A stretch of 64,000 nt of DNA from NCBI RefSeq assembly GCF_026151205.1, contig NC_087077.1:3472001-3536000 (forward strand). Direction: 5' to 3'. Source of the DNA: Bolinopsis microptera. Lineage: Eukaryota > Ctenophora > Tentaculata > Lobata > Bolinopsidae. Position numbers and translations under genes: made by a program. The notes under the pieces are model-generated. The model was given only the letters and a program-made list of their open reading frames with translations. It searched no databases and was not told the DNA's origin. The first letter of the stretch is position 1, and each line of letters begins with the position of its first letter. Below are positions 34,629 to 46,429 of the stretch, in pieces.

Positions 34629-36306
34629 ATGGATGAGCTCAGGTTGTTTCACAGATGCAGATATGATGCTGAAAATGAAGTTGCTGTCTTGTACTTTTTG
34701 CATGGTCTTGTTGATCACCTTGGAAGGTGGCTACATTTAAAGGATTTTCTTGTTGAAAGGAACATTTCCTTTTACTCTCACGATCAACGTGGACATGGAA
34801 AAACTGAGCTTGGCATCAGGGTAGGTTTTTATCAAATTATGGTTATATTACAATGCATGGAACAATATAACGGACAAAAAGACAGTTTAAAGTTTTATTA
34901 TTTAACAACCATCAACTGAATAATTGTTTTAATTAATAAGTATTAAAACACAAACCACTATGTGCCGTTTAGCAGTAGGGTGCAGCTCACTAGGTCCACT
35001 GGGCCAATCGGCAAAAAGGGGTTCAGAAAAGCCCTTATTGGCACTCGAGTCCGTGTTCTTGTCTATGGTGCATTGGGCCCTTTGAGTTTTGAGCTGCCAT
35101 CCTTCAGCTTCTGTCGATTGTAATTATTATTAATCCAAGTTGAGGCAATCAGCTGACGTGTGGCTTTTATGGTTATCTATGATATGTTTAATCTGTAACA
35201 AATATCAAAATTCAAATTTGTATTCCTTAAAATTTGTATTCTTTTAGGGATAGACAAGATCTGGGTGATCAATCCCATTTCAAAACCTCTCATTAAACAA
35301 TAAAAGTTGTCACTTCAGTGTTTATGTAGCGGCTATTTAGTAACTACTAGTACTAATACACTGTGTTAATCTGTACTGCACATTATGCTTCATTAAAAAA
35401 TCCTCAGGCTTACATTGAAAACTTGGACACTTTTGCTGATGACACTATAAAAGAGATAGAAGATGTGAAGAAGGAAAAACCAGATACTCCCATCATCATA
35501 ATGGGGCACAGTATGGGCGGTCTGATAGCAGTGATGGTGGCCCTGAAACGTCCTGACCTTATTTCTGGTGCATGTCTCTCGGCCCCTTGCCTCAAGATAA
35601 ACTTCTACTACTTTTGTCATTTCTGTATACATTTTTAGTGTGAATTTCATCAAGTTTCAAATTCATTGTTAATCCCATTAAAATACTAACAGTTATTTAT
35701 TTATTGTATTTTTGCAGATACATGATAGTGTCTCACCATTTATGAAAAAGATAGCTTGGGGTGTATTTTGTTTGGCTCCGACATTTTACATGCCATGGAA
35801 ATCACTTGATAGAGATATATTAACACCAAATATGGAACAACGAGAAAAGGATGCTGGGGACCCTTTGCTATGGCACTATGGAGTAAGAGCAGGATTTGCT
35901 GTTGCCTTGTTTAAAGCTGCAGATGAAACTAATGCCAAATTTAGCGAATATTCTACCCCTACATACATATTTCATAGCCAGTTTGATGGTTTGTGTGACT
36001 ACTCTGGATCGCTGAAGTTAGCTGAGTCAAAACCTGATTTGGTAAAAATGGTCCGCTATGAATATCCCTACCACAGTTTGTTTCATCTAATGCCTGAGGT
36101 AACTTTAAATAATAATTTTAGTTTCAGCTGAATAAATATTCGAATGTGAAATTCCATTGATGCATGTATCCTCCTCCTCAACCTCAACTTAAACTGTGAG
36201 CTCATTGCCCAGTTTACAAACAAAATGTAACCTTAACAAATTTCAGGATACAGAGAAAGTTATGAATGATGTTTATGAGAAAATAATAGAGCTTATCCAT
36301 TGTTGA
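34629..36306 (+). CDS. Monoacylglycerol-lipase-like serine hydrolase, copy A
   Basis: Exons 34629-34820, 35408-35596, 35718-36098 and 36247-36306 give about 273 aa. It is an alpha/beta hydrolase of the MGLL type, which releases glycerol and fatty acid from monoacylglycerols. The oxyanion loop is YFLHGLVDHLGRW, then SFYSHDQRGHGKTELG. The nucleophile elbow is IIMGHSMGGLIAVM (catalytic Ser in GHSMG). The acid lies in FHSQFDGLCDYSGS and the His in YPYHSLFHLMPE, so the triad is complete. The exon model follows copy B, which has the same structure. Two oddities: the expected donor after exon 2 reads CTCAAG|ATAAAC where copy B has GTGAAC, and an extra base near the end gives a shorter, different C-terminus (ELIHC). 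The gene may be mis-spliced or decaying. Confidence 0.75.
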
Positions 36307-36944
36307 TAATTAAGGACAGCAACCACTATAATTATGATATAAAATTCCTTTCTTTATCAGACTTTCGAGATTGTTTTTTTGGTATTCAGAAGTAGATTAG
36401 AAATCACAATTTTTGAAATTGTTAGATATGTTTTCGATATTGTTAGATATTTTTTATATATTGTTTCTTAATTAAAAAAAATGTTCAATGGGCTGCATGG
36501 GGGTTTATATAATATTCTACCCTGATTTTAAAAATTGTTTAATGTTTTATTTAAAAATTGGTTTTTATATCTTAAGGGTGTCTAACCTTACAGCTGAACA
36601 ATGAAAATGATTGAAATTACCTGTATAATTATACAATGTTTGATATGCATGATCAATAATGCTTGAAGACTTGTATTTTCTTACTGTTTCGTTTCAGTTA
36701 GGATTTAATATGATTGATTTGAGCATTCAACTTCAACTTCTCCCGGTGCTTTCTCCTGATTATAACCTCAGTGCATGTAGAGGGTTGCAAATGCGACTGA
36801 AGTTTTGCCACCTAATTTTATGGCCTATTCATTCGAAATACTGTCCTCTTGACTTCTTTATCGTCTTTTACTTCCCAATTAAGTATTTGGAATGTCAATG
36901 CTATATTTAATGCTATTTATCTCTAATTTTATAATAGTTACATA

Positions 36945-38442
36945 ATGGATGAGCTCAAGTTGTTTCACAGATGCAGACATGATGCTGAAAATGAAGTTGC
37001 TGTCTTATACTTTTTGCATGGTCTTGCCGATCACTTTGGGAGGTGGCTAGATTTAAAGGATTTTCTTGTTGATAGAAACATTTCCTTCTACTCTCACGAT
37101 CAACGTGGACATGGAAAAACGGAGCTTGGCACCAGGGTAGGTTCTTAGGGAAAGTGAGATCTGGGTGATTGCTTTTCACAATCCCATTTCAAAACCTTTT
37201 ATCGAATAATAAAAGATGTCATGTCAGTTTTTATGCAGTGATGCAATAACTGCTACTAATTGACTTTGTTAATGAGTTAATCTGTACTGCACATTAGGCT
37301 TCCTTTAAATATCAAATTGATTTGTTTTGAATCTAGTTTTATCTGTAATGAATGGCATAAAATACAATTTTTTTGTTTGATTGACATTTTTGTTTGACTG
37401 TGATTAAGTGACAAAATTATATTCTCAGGCTTACATTAAAAACTTAGATACTTTTGCTGATGACACCATAAAAGAGATAGAAAATGTTAAGAAGGAAAAA
37501 CCAGATACTCCCATCATCATAATGGGGCACAGTATGGGCGGTCTGATAGCTGTGATGGTGGCCCTGAAACGTCCTGATCTTATTTCTGGTGCATGTCTCT
37601 CGGCCCCTTGCCTCAAGGTGAACTACTGTTATTACTATTTCAGTTGTAAAACTCAGTCATTTTTACTGAATTTGGTTAATCTTAGAGTTAGCATAAATGT
37701 AACAATGCACGCATTTTTATTATGAACTTTATTAAGTTTCAGATTCATATTATTAATCCCATTAATAACCTTACAATAATTTATTCGTTGTATTTTTCGC
37801 AGATACATGATAGTGTTTCACCATTTATGAAAAATTTCGCTTGGGGTCTATCTGGCTTGGCTCCGACATTTTACATGCCATGGAATTCACTTGATAGAAA
37901 TAAATTAACACCAAATATGGAACAACGAGAAAAGGATGCCGCCGACCCTTTGCTATGGCATTATGGAGTTAGAGCAGGATTTGCTGTTGCCATGTTTAAT
38001 GCTGTGGACGAAACTAATGCCAAATTTGACGAATACTCTACTCCTACATACATATTTCATAGCGAGTTTGATGATGTTTGTGACTATTCTGGATCGCTAA
38101 AGTTAGCTGAGACAAAACCTGATTTGGTAAAAATGGTCCGCTATGAATATCCCTACCACAGTTTACTTCATCTCATGCCTGAGGTAACTTTAAATAACAA
38201 TTTTATTATTCACGTGAAATTCCATTGATCCATGTATCTAGTTCTGTTGATTTATCTGAAATAACTTTAGCTTATGAACCTCAACTTGAATTACCTCCTC
38301 AACCTCAACTTAAACTGTGGGCTCATTGCCAAGTTTACAAACAAAATTTAATCGCAACGAATTTCAGGATACAGAGAAAGTTATGAATGATGTTTATGAG
38401 AAAATTGTAGAGCTATCCACTGTTGATAACAAAGGAGAGTGA
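36945..38442 (+). CDS. Monoacylglycerol-lipase-like serine hydrolase, copy B
   Basis: Exons 36945-37136, 37429-37617, 37803-38183 and 38368-38442, all with GT-AG junctions and phase 0, give 278 aa. It is a tandem duplicate of copy A, about 2.3 kb downstream with the same exon boundaries and near-identical protein. The triad is complete: GHSMGGLIAVM, HSEFDDVCDYSGS and YPYHSLLHLMPE. The C-terminus (YEKIVELSTVDNKGE) is longer than that of copy A. Intact signals make this the likely functional copy of the pair. The family acts on monoacylglycerols at membranes; the substrate here is inferred. Confidence 0.88.
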
Positions 38443-39031
38443 ACACTTTGACGTAAAATTCCTTTCTTTATATATCAGATTTTGATTCTTTGTTATTCAG
38501 AAGTAGAAGAAACTTTAACACAATTTTGGTAATTATTATAATGTATTATGTTGATTGTTTTAGATTCAGTGCTATTTAATGATTTAAATATTTCAACCTG
38601 CGTAACACAATTTGAACACGTGGCAAATGGCATTAATTGATTATATCCGATGATCAATAGACTAACTATAAAGTCTATTTATAGATTTTTAAATTCAGAG
38701 TTTTCCAGTATATTTCTATGCATGAGAGTTTCCAGCTATGCTAAGAAAATCTACGTAAAATTCTAAATAGTAGAGTACTACTGTAGGGAATTGCTTTTTG
38801 TTCAATGTACAAAATAACATAAACATCTTTTGTATCATGCAGTAACAAATTGTTTGAACCATTTCATGATGTAGACTCCGAAAATAGTACATATTATTTG
38901 CATAATTCTGGAACCTCCTATTAATTTGCTCACAACATGACATTGAAACTAATTTATTCATCGAACTGTTTATTATAATGTACCTAAATGCATATATACT
39001 AAGTACTAAGTAGTTGGAGTTGTGAATGTGA

Positions 39032-40685
39032 ATGCATGAAACAGAAAGATATGCCTACCCTGTTGAGGGTGCCACTAATATGGTGTACTTTGTGCACGGA
39101 TACGGGGACCGGGCTGGTAGATACCTGGAGTTTGCAGACTATTTGAACAAACATGGGATATCTTTCTACGCTCATGATATGCTGGGTTTTGGAAAGAGCG
39201 GTCCGGTAAATGGAATGATGGTAAGTAGCTCTCTCAGCTCTGTTTTACTTAGTATTGGTATTAGCATAATTAATGCAGTCTCTCAGTCTTCACTGGATGT
39301 TTGGAGGAGAACCAGCAGGTTTCATGGTTCTATTTTCAGGCTCATTGTGAAATATTTGATGATTATGTAGACGAAGTTATAAACGAGATACATGCAATAA
39401 AAACAAAGAATCCACAGTATAAGAAAGTGGTACTTTTGGGTCATAGCATGGGTGGTCTTGTAGCATTTCGTGTTTCAAACAGGGTGCAACTTACTGGACT
39501 TGTGCTATCGGCACCACTTCTTGAGGTTTATTTACTGAAAATATTAATTTAATTGTTATTTCAAGTTAAAGTCGATAATAAATATTTGCAAGAGTTGTGA
39601 ATAATTGACGTCTCACCTTAATTTCAAATCAAGATTAATATAATATGCAATTATCACAACAGCCTAAATAACCTTATAAGGTCAACAGAAACGCAGCTCC
39701 TCTACTACTATCGATGGTATCTGTTCTTGCCTACTTTGCACCCAATCAGTACTTATCATTGGATCTCTCCAAGCCGGAATGGTTCAGTGGAGATCCAGTC
39801 GTTCAGCAGGAATCTAAGAATGACAGGCACATGTGGCACGGCAGTCTGCGGTTTGGACACGCCCTGAAGATAATGGAGGCAGCTGAAAAGGTCAGATATT
39901 TCAAGAAATAAATTTAGTTTTGCTAAAAACACTCAAGCTGCACTGTATGTAAAATGTAAATAGTTGGAATTTATTCTCCACTGTGCAATCATACCTAAAA
40001 GCAAAAGTTGATACGTTCCCTTGTATGGAATAATTGTTAATATTCTACATTAATTTCTAGCAAACGTTACCAGTCCTTACCTACTATTCAAGTTATTATC
40101 TGGGATGACAGTTTAAACACTGCTGAGAATAAGTGTTATCTTAAAAGTAGCGTTATTGAAGTTCAATGTATCATTAACGATAATAATAAATTGAAGTCTA
40201 ATAATATATAACACCACAACAAAACTTATACTCACCAGTATTTATTATTTAATCTAGTCAACTAAAAACATTATTATTGTTTACCTAACATGTGTCACCA
40301 CAGAGTACTCCTTCATAAACATAACACTCAGAGTCGAGACCTGTGGAAACATCACTACACCCGGACAGTAGTACTCCACTGCCCTGATGACATGTTGTGT
40401 AAGATAGAGGGATCACGTGCTCTCAGTGCTGCACGCCCTGACCTAGTCACCCTTCACGAGGTGCAGAATTCCTGTCATGGACTGTTAAAAGATGTGTGGA
40501 AGGTAATATGTTTGAAATTGTTAATTTGATATCTGATACAGGATAGGTTTTTAAGAGTTGGATTACTATTCAACTAAAATCTTTCTTTAAATTCCTTCTT
40601 CTCTACATTAAAGCCTAATTATTATTTCATTTAGGTACGGTCAAAGACGTACGCTTTATTCCTCGACGCTATTCAGGCGTTCTAG
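39032..40685 (+). CDS. Monoacylglycerol-lipase-like serine hydrolase, copy C (divergent)
   Basis: Five exons, 39032-39220, 39340-39525, 39681-39890, 40332-40502 and 40635-40685, all phase 0, give about 268 aa. Blocks: VYFVHGYGDRAGRYLEFADY, SFYAHDMLGFGKSG, VVLLGHSMGGLVAF, LVLSAPLLE, then LHCPDDMLCKIEGS (acid) and EVQNSCHGLLKD (His). It belongs to the same family as copies A and B but is clearly more divergent, with an older split and an extra intron. The acceptor of exon 3 is uncertain: the good-looking site at 39687 would break the frame, so 39680 is used here. The acceptor at 40331 is chosen for the same reason over one near 40305. Confidence 0.75.
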
Positions 40686-41335
40686 CTCACCACAAGCATT
40701 ACTGATGTATTATGTGCATTGTGAAATGAATATGAAAGCTGCGGTTATACATAAAAAGGCCACAAATCAGAACTCAATGCACATTTTTTGTTTAATTAAA
40801 CGTTTATATTGCTGATGCAGATGTATTATACAGATTTATTTAAATCATTTTTTGTACGTTATCATGCATAAATTAGCGATATTTTTTCAGAGGACGATTC
40901 TTGTACGGTTTTTATCAGATTTTATACAACTATTCATTATTCAGTTCTATGATGTTTGATTAATAGTTTTTGTGAATAATTCAAATCAAATACTTTTAAT
41001 TTTCACCTGATTTAGTAGGTTTATACAGAACCATGCATTTTATAATAATTATCTTCGATTAAAGTTACATTTTTAATATGTTTTTGATACTTTTGATAAC
41101 CTATAATAAATTTGAAGTAGCTCAGTATCATGTTATTTAGTTAATTACATTTAGTTTTATGTTACATATTTAATGAAATGTGATCTATAATGTTTTATAA
41201 AATGTGACTAAAATAACTATGTGTCTTCACTCTTATCGTGTTTTCATTACTTGCCCAAACATCAAACATATTGAAATTATCAACTCGACTCAACTGTTAA
41301 CTAGCGACTAACCCAATTATTAAGTTAATAGATCC

Positions 41336-44300
41336 ATGAGTTCCTCACCAAAAGAGCGCTGTAAGTATTGGGGGAACTGCTTCAGAAAGAACAAAGACCA
41401 CCTATCTCAATACCTCCACCCGTTTGATATCTCCAAACCGGCAGCATCACCAAGTTCTTCCTCAAAGAAAGGGGTTACTACTCCTGGTAGTATAGCTCGT
41501 AAATCTGACAAATTACCTCCAAGTTCCAACCCTGTTGCTGGACAAAGGGGGCCTGACAAAACCAAGCTATCTACTGCTACTTCTACTAAGTCAATAACTT
41601 CGGGGAGGAGTGGTAGTTCAACTTCCGTAAAAACAAGCCCAATTTCAGGTATTGTTCTTCGTTTTATCTTACATTTTTAGGTAGACCTATAAATATAGAA
41701 TGGAATGCTCAAGTGCATTCTCTTATTACTGCTTCTGCTATTACTGTCCCACGTATCATGGAATAGGCTAGTTTCTGTCTGCAAACTGCATATTAAAATA
41801 ACGAAAGCTACCGGACTCTGCATTAGATTCATTTTAGAAGAGATAAAGCGGTGGGAATTAGATAATTCGTCACATTCCATTACTAAAAAAGCAACGCTCG
41901 CTGCCGATGCTTCTACCAAATCAATAACTGTAAATCCTCAAGGCATTGGTGGTTCGAGTTCATCTTCCGGCAAAAGAAACCTGATTTCAGGTATTGGTTT
42001 TCATTTTATCGTATTATCTGTCTTCTATTTCCCTAATACTTTTGCGTCATGTATATTGTATTATATATATTGTATAATGTATATTGCATTCTTGACCTCA
42101 TGCTCACTCTCATAATGCCTGCTAATGTTTCATTACATTTGAAATACGAAAGTCACATAATCTCAAGCACTACTTTCAATTGTTTCAGAGGAAATAAAGC
42201 GTTGGGAGTTGGATCCCTCAACCCGGTTACCACAGCCCAGCCCTGGTATGCCAATTATTTAAAATTAATATTTCGTAGTTTATTGTTCTATAAAAACGAA
42301 GATCAGGAATACAGATTATAATGATAAAACGCTTTTTTATTGCTGAGACTTAAAATTTCTAATTAACATGTTTTTAGCTGAACCTTTTTCTCAATACAAA
42401 CAGGAGTCAGGAAGCGGCGCAGAATCACTCAAACGATCCAACACGACAGATATTACTTCACTAAAGTAGTGGGCCACCCTGACAAGTTCTCCGACGACAT
42501 AGCCTTAAGTTTCAGAGATATTCTCTCACTAGATGGTAGGCTGACTAAAACCTGGCAGTTTACGTATGTAGTGGACCTGGATTGGTTGCTAGAGGAGTAT
42601 CCTGAGAACGCGGCTGAGGGACCCATATTCTTGTTTTTAGGTTGGTAGAACTAGGATTTAAGGATTCCGTGGATAGGAGGAAATAGTGGAAATTCAGAGT
42701 TAGTCATAATTCAAACTTGTTGGTTTTTAGAGATTTATAGCCCAAATATAAATTATTCCTTGACAGGAGAAAAACAAGCAGCTGAAGTGCAGAACCAAAT
42801 AATGCAGCAGAAAAAGACCACCTCCCAACCCAAGAAATACTCCCGTATAATAGTAGTCCCGGCGTCACTTCCCCTAGCCTACGGTACCCACCACACCAAA
42901 CTGATGATCCTACAAAGTGAGCACGGGATCAGAGTTATAGTACACACTGCTAACTTAATACAAGTAGACTGGAGTGTCAAGAGTCAGGGGGTATGGATCA
43001 GTCCTCTGTGTCCGCTACTCCCAGAAGGGGAACAGAATGATACTTCAGATGATCCGGACTGTCTGAGATTCAACTCGTATTTATTGAAGTATTTGGGTTC
43101 GTACAGTACGTCCGCGACAGATCAGCTTATTAGGATTTTGAAGAAGTACGATATGACAGGAGTTACACAAGTGAAACTTGTTGGAGGTATTCCAGGAATG
43201 CATAATGACTCGCTCTATGGTACTCTGAGATTACAAAAGTTGTTGTCGTTGTATGTGGAAGACAGCAAAGTCAGGCCTGGATGGAGGATTGTTGCAAATT
43301 GTTCGAGTATTGGCTCTCTCGGATCAACAGCCTCGGAGTGGTTTGATAAGTTTGTGAGGGCTCTGCAAACCACAAATAGTGGTGTGGACAATAGTAGGCA
43401 GGCTCTGTTTCAGTTGGTGTTCCCCACAGTTGATATGATACGGAACAGTCTGGAAGGTAAGATTTTTATTTAGGTTTGATAATTTTCACTGCCAAACAGG
43501 CTGGCCTAGGCAGGTCTCAATTCTCAATTATGTACAGATCTGAGTGGTACTGTATACTGCACTGTATAGTTTATTGTTTTATCCATTCATAAATCTTTTT
43601 CAACTTACAAACATTCTATTATTCACCATATGATATTCTAGACTGTCGTAGAATATTCTAGAATATTGGAACTACAGTATTTTTAACTTTTAGCTATATT
43701 GTATTAATGATTTTCAAACAAGTTACAACAAAGTCTTCATGTTATGTATCCTGGGTTTGGACAGGATATTACCCGCTTATTAAAATATTTCCATCGCGTT
43801 ACATAATACTCAATAAATGTAATAGATTTGTAGCGTTGTAATAATAATTAGTTTAAAACTATAAAATATATCTTGTTATATTCTTAAAAATTATATAAAA
43901 TTCTATACTATTAAAATATTCTACACAACAATCTACACCAGGTTACTGCGGGGGAGCCAGCGTGCCGTATCACCTAGCAACACACCGCCGACAGTCCTGG
44001 TTACGGAACCACATGTGTCACTGGGAGAGTAAGTCACATGGGCGGTCACGTGTTGTGCCCCATATTAAATCCTACACTCGACTCTCACCTGACATGAAGA
44101 GTGCTGCTTGGTTTCTGTTAACCAGTGCTAATCTTTCTAAAGCTGCCTGGGGTCAGTTGTTAGATGATGGGAGGTTCAGAATTCGGAGTTACGAGCTGGG
44201 AGTTTTGTTTGTGAAGGGGGACCCTCAGAAAGTTTACAACAAGGATGATAGTTGTGGGGTGCTAGTTCCGTATAGTCTTCCTCCTAGACCATACAGTAAG

Positions 44301-44405
44301 ACAGATAAACCATGGATAGCTGATCTTAAGTACTCTCAGTTGGATACCCATGGTAACAAGTGGCCTGTCGATACTGACAATCAGTTGTTTAAAGAGGTCG
44401 GGTGA
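41336..44405 (+). CDS. TDP1: Tyrosyl-DNA phosphodiesterase 1 with N-terminal PBZ-like finger
   Basis: Six exons, 41336-41648, 41838-41990, 42189-42245, 42404-42640, 42767-43456 and 43942-44405, all in phase 1, give 637 aa (human 608). TDP1 hydrolyses the bond between DNA 3' ends and stalled topoisomerase I. Both HKD half-sites are present: AYGTHHTKLMILQSEHG with VHTANL, and VVPHIKSYTRLSPD with TSANLSKAAWG. The family blocks RIRSYELGVLF and DTHGNKWPV close the protein. The N-terminus carries RCKYWGNCFRKNKDHLSQYL followed by HP, with C-x5-C-x6-H-x5-H spacing as in PAR-binding zinc fingers (PBZ). Exons 2 and 3 both start EEIKRWELD and look like a duplicated exon in the otherwise Ser/Thr-rich linker. 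Human TDP1 has no PBZ as far as I recall, though it is recruited through PARP1, which would fit. Confidence 0.92.
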
Positions 44406-45082
44406 AATGTCACGTGGTACATAATGTCACGTGGTACATAATACTTAATCTGATGGTTATGTCACTTGATGAGATTAATTTTGAATTGTTTAGTGCTTTT
44501 TGAATGTTGTTCTTAGCATTCTTTGATTGATTTTCATTTTAAGAAATTTTTAAAGAAGATTGATTTATTTGCTGTAGAACATGATATTTTTAATTTAAAG
44601 AAGTTGTATATTTAGTTAAGTTATTCGATAATTATAGTACATCATATTGTGTAATAAGGTAACTTATTTAAAAAAAATGTTCACAAGCATTCTATTCGAC
44701 TTAATTATTTTACCTAAACTTACACTTGTGTATGGCATACACTGTATGCCCACTGGAATGCTCCTTTCAAACAGAAGTGATATAACTATCGGTCTTCAGT
44801 CTTCACCAGGTTTAAATACTGTAAGTACTCACACCGTTCAACGGCGGATAAGTAAAAACAAACGTGATCTTACGTTTTGCAGTATAGTGAACAGTGAACT
44901 GACTTATTTAAATGTTTAAATGGCGCAAATCATTGCACAAAAATAGAATCTGGAACTCCATGGATTGAATGAATCTCCTCCTTCTGTCATTCATCAAGTA
45001 AGAGAGACTCTTGTGATAATTTTTAGTACATCTTTTATTTACAGTTACGTTTCTTATGCAATAGAAAACAGTAGCTACAGTT
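44406..45082. other. Intergenic stretch downstream of TDP1
   Basis: AT-rich, with two copies of 'gtcacgtggtacataat' directly after the TDP1 stop and no supported gene. Confidence 0.5.
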
Positions 45083-45691
45083 ATGAACATATCGAATGGT
45101 GATGCTATCAAACTACTGGAGACAACATCTCTTGCTGATCTTGCACGAGATTTCATTTCAAGATTTGGGGAAGAAATCGGGACTGAAAATGCTGTTAAAG
45201 CAAAACTCCAGCGGCTAAAGTCATCACGACCCAAATACAAGAAAGGATCTGCCAAGTACACTGACTGGAGTGTGAAACCTTTCATACAAAGCACATGCAC
45301 CACAAATTTGGAGTCTGAAGAATCACCTGCTGTGTTGGGTCGACCAAAATTGAGACTATCAGACCTGCCAAAAAGGCGAACAGTGAATCAGATTATACAG
45401 CCGAAGATTGATGAGCTGATGCAGTTTGCTGCAGAACAAGGAGTTTCAATAGAGGAGGTCATGGAGCTGATGGGCCGAAGATGCCAGAAGAAGGCGAGAA
45501 CCATCAAGGTTGAGATTCCAATTGAGGACAGCTTGGGATTTTTTTTCAACAGCACTCACAGCTCACGTAGCTGGACTGAGCTCCGGTTATTTCTGCTCAA
45601 GTTTGGAGTAGAGCTGCCAACAAGGAATATTATTGACCAACACAAGAAGGCGCTGCATCCTCCTATCCTTGTTCAGGAGATCAAGAGCTAA
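45083..45691 (+). CDS. Uncharacterised 202-aa ORF, possibly transposon-derived
   Basis: An intronless frame of 202 codons, with ATG 45083 and stop 45691. The N-terminal part is helical (LARDFISRFGEEIGTENAVK). The middle has a basic GRPKLRLSDLPKRRTVNQII block followed by a probable helix (MQFAAEQGVSIEEVMELMG). The GRP-K-x(3)-L...K-RR pattern recalls N-terminal modules of transposon-associated proteins common in cnidarian genomes, but I cannot name the family. Its neighbours (a MITE, and a TDP1 exon fragment on the far side) fit an element-derived origin. The frame is intact, so it may be a recent insertion or a domesticated gene. Confidence 0.5.
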   Translation: MNISNGDAIKLLETTSLADLARDFISRFGEEIGTENAVKAKLQRLKSSRPKYKKGSAKYTDWSVKPFIQSTCTTNLESEESPAVLGRPKLRLSDLPKRRTVNQIIQPKIDELMQFAAEQGVSIEEVMELMGRRCQKKARTIKVEIPIEDSLGFFFNSTHSSRSWTELRLFLLKFGVELPTRNIIDQHKKALHPPILVQEIKS

Positions 45692-45794
45692 CAATGTAAA
45701 AGGTTAATAATTCACTTAGTCGTTTCATCTGTCATTGCATCTGTCTGTATATAAAAGTTAATAAAAATCTTGCTGAGATTGATCAATCTCTAGA

Positions 45795-46059
45795 CACGGG
45801 GGGCAGGACAAACGTAATTTAAATGACCAAACACCATTCAATAACATTTGGCTCGATCTGACTATCCAAACTTTAAAATAAATGCGAAAATGAACCTTCA
45901 TTTGAAAAACATGAACACGAATATTTTTCGATTTGACAAATTCCTCGAACCAGTGGTGGTAGTAAGTCATACCAAAAAGAATTATTTCAATTGTGCACTC
46001 AGTGACTGAGCTATTAAGGCCAACGTATGGGTACTGACTTTTGCCCCCCCCCCCCCCTG
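45795..46059. mobile_element. Mariner-type MITE copy, inverted and truncated
   Basis: This matches the element at 23550-24316 in reverse orientation: 'gagctattaaggccaacgta' and 'tgggtactgacttttg' lead to a C run (46043-46057) at the terminus, where the other copy has GGCCCACCCTG. The other end stops short at 'ggggggcaggac' near 45800, so about 500 bases of interior and one terminal repeat are missing. Internal identity is clear across 'ctggttcgaggaatttgtca' (opposite strand). Confidence 0.75.
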
Positions 46060-46221
46060 TTATACATTACGGGTAGTACAATTAAATGTACATATTATGA
46101 TCTAGCTTTGGAAGATTCCAGATTGTGCAGTTATGATGGCTTATTATTCCTAATGTTCTGGAATCTTCCTTTTTAATCTTGAGACTGTATCAATACAAGA
46201 ACATTTCAATGTCGTGCTTCA

Positions 46222-46412
46222 CAGGAGAAACGCAAGCTAAAGAAGTTGGAGACCAATAGAAGCACAGAAAATGGCCGCCTCCCAACCTGAGAAATATTCT
46301 AGATTAACAGTGGTCCCATTTTATCTCCCCCAATAACTACGGTACCAGCCACACCAAACTAATCATCCTACAAAGTGAACACGGGATCAGAGTACATACG
46401 ATACAAGTAGCT
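46222..46412 (+). pseudogene. Duplicated fragment of TDP1 exon 5
   Basis: The text acaggagaaacgcaagctaa, then 'cctcccaacc', 'agaaatattc', 'gccacaccaaacta' and 'atcctacaaagtgaacacgg' follows TDP1 42764-42955 in order. It has substitutions, a small deletion that destroys the GTHHTK site, and later frame breaks. It includes the splice acceptor (acag|gag), so it was copied from DNA rather than RNA. No other TDP1 exon is present. Confidence 0.8.
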
Positions 46413-46429
46413 GATATTGTTTAGGTTTC

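Noticed and set aside
35597-35717. U12-type AT-AG intron in MGL copy A
   Set aside because: The donor lacks the ATATCC consensus and copy B has a normal U2-type GTGAAC at the same place, so mutation is the simpler explanation.
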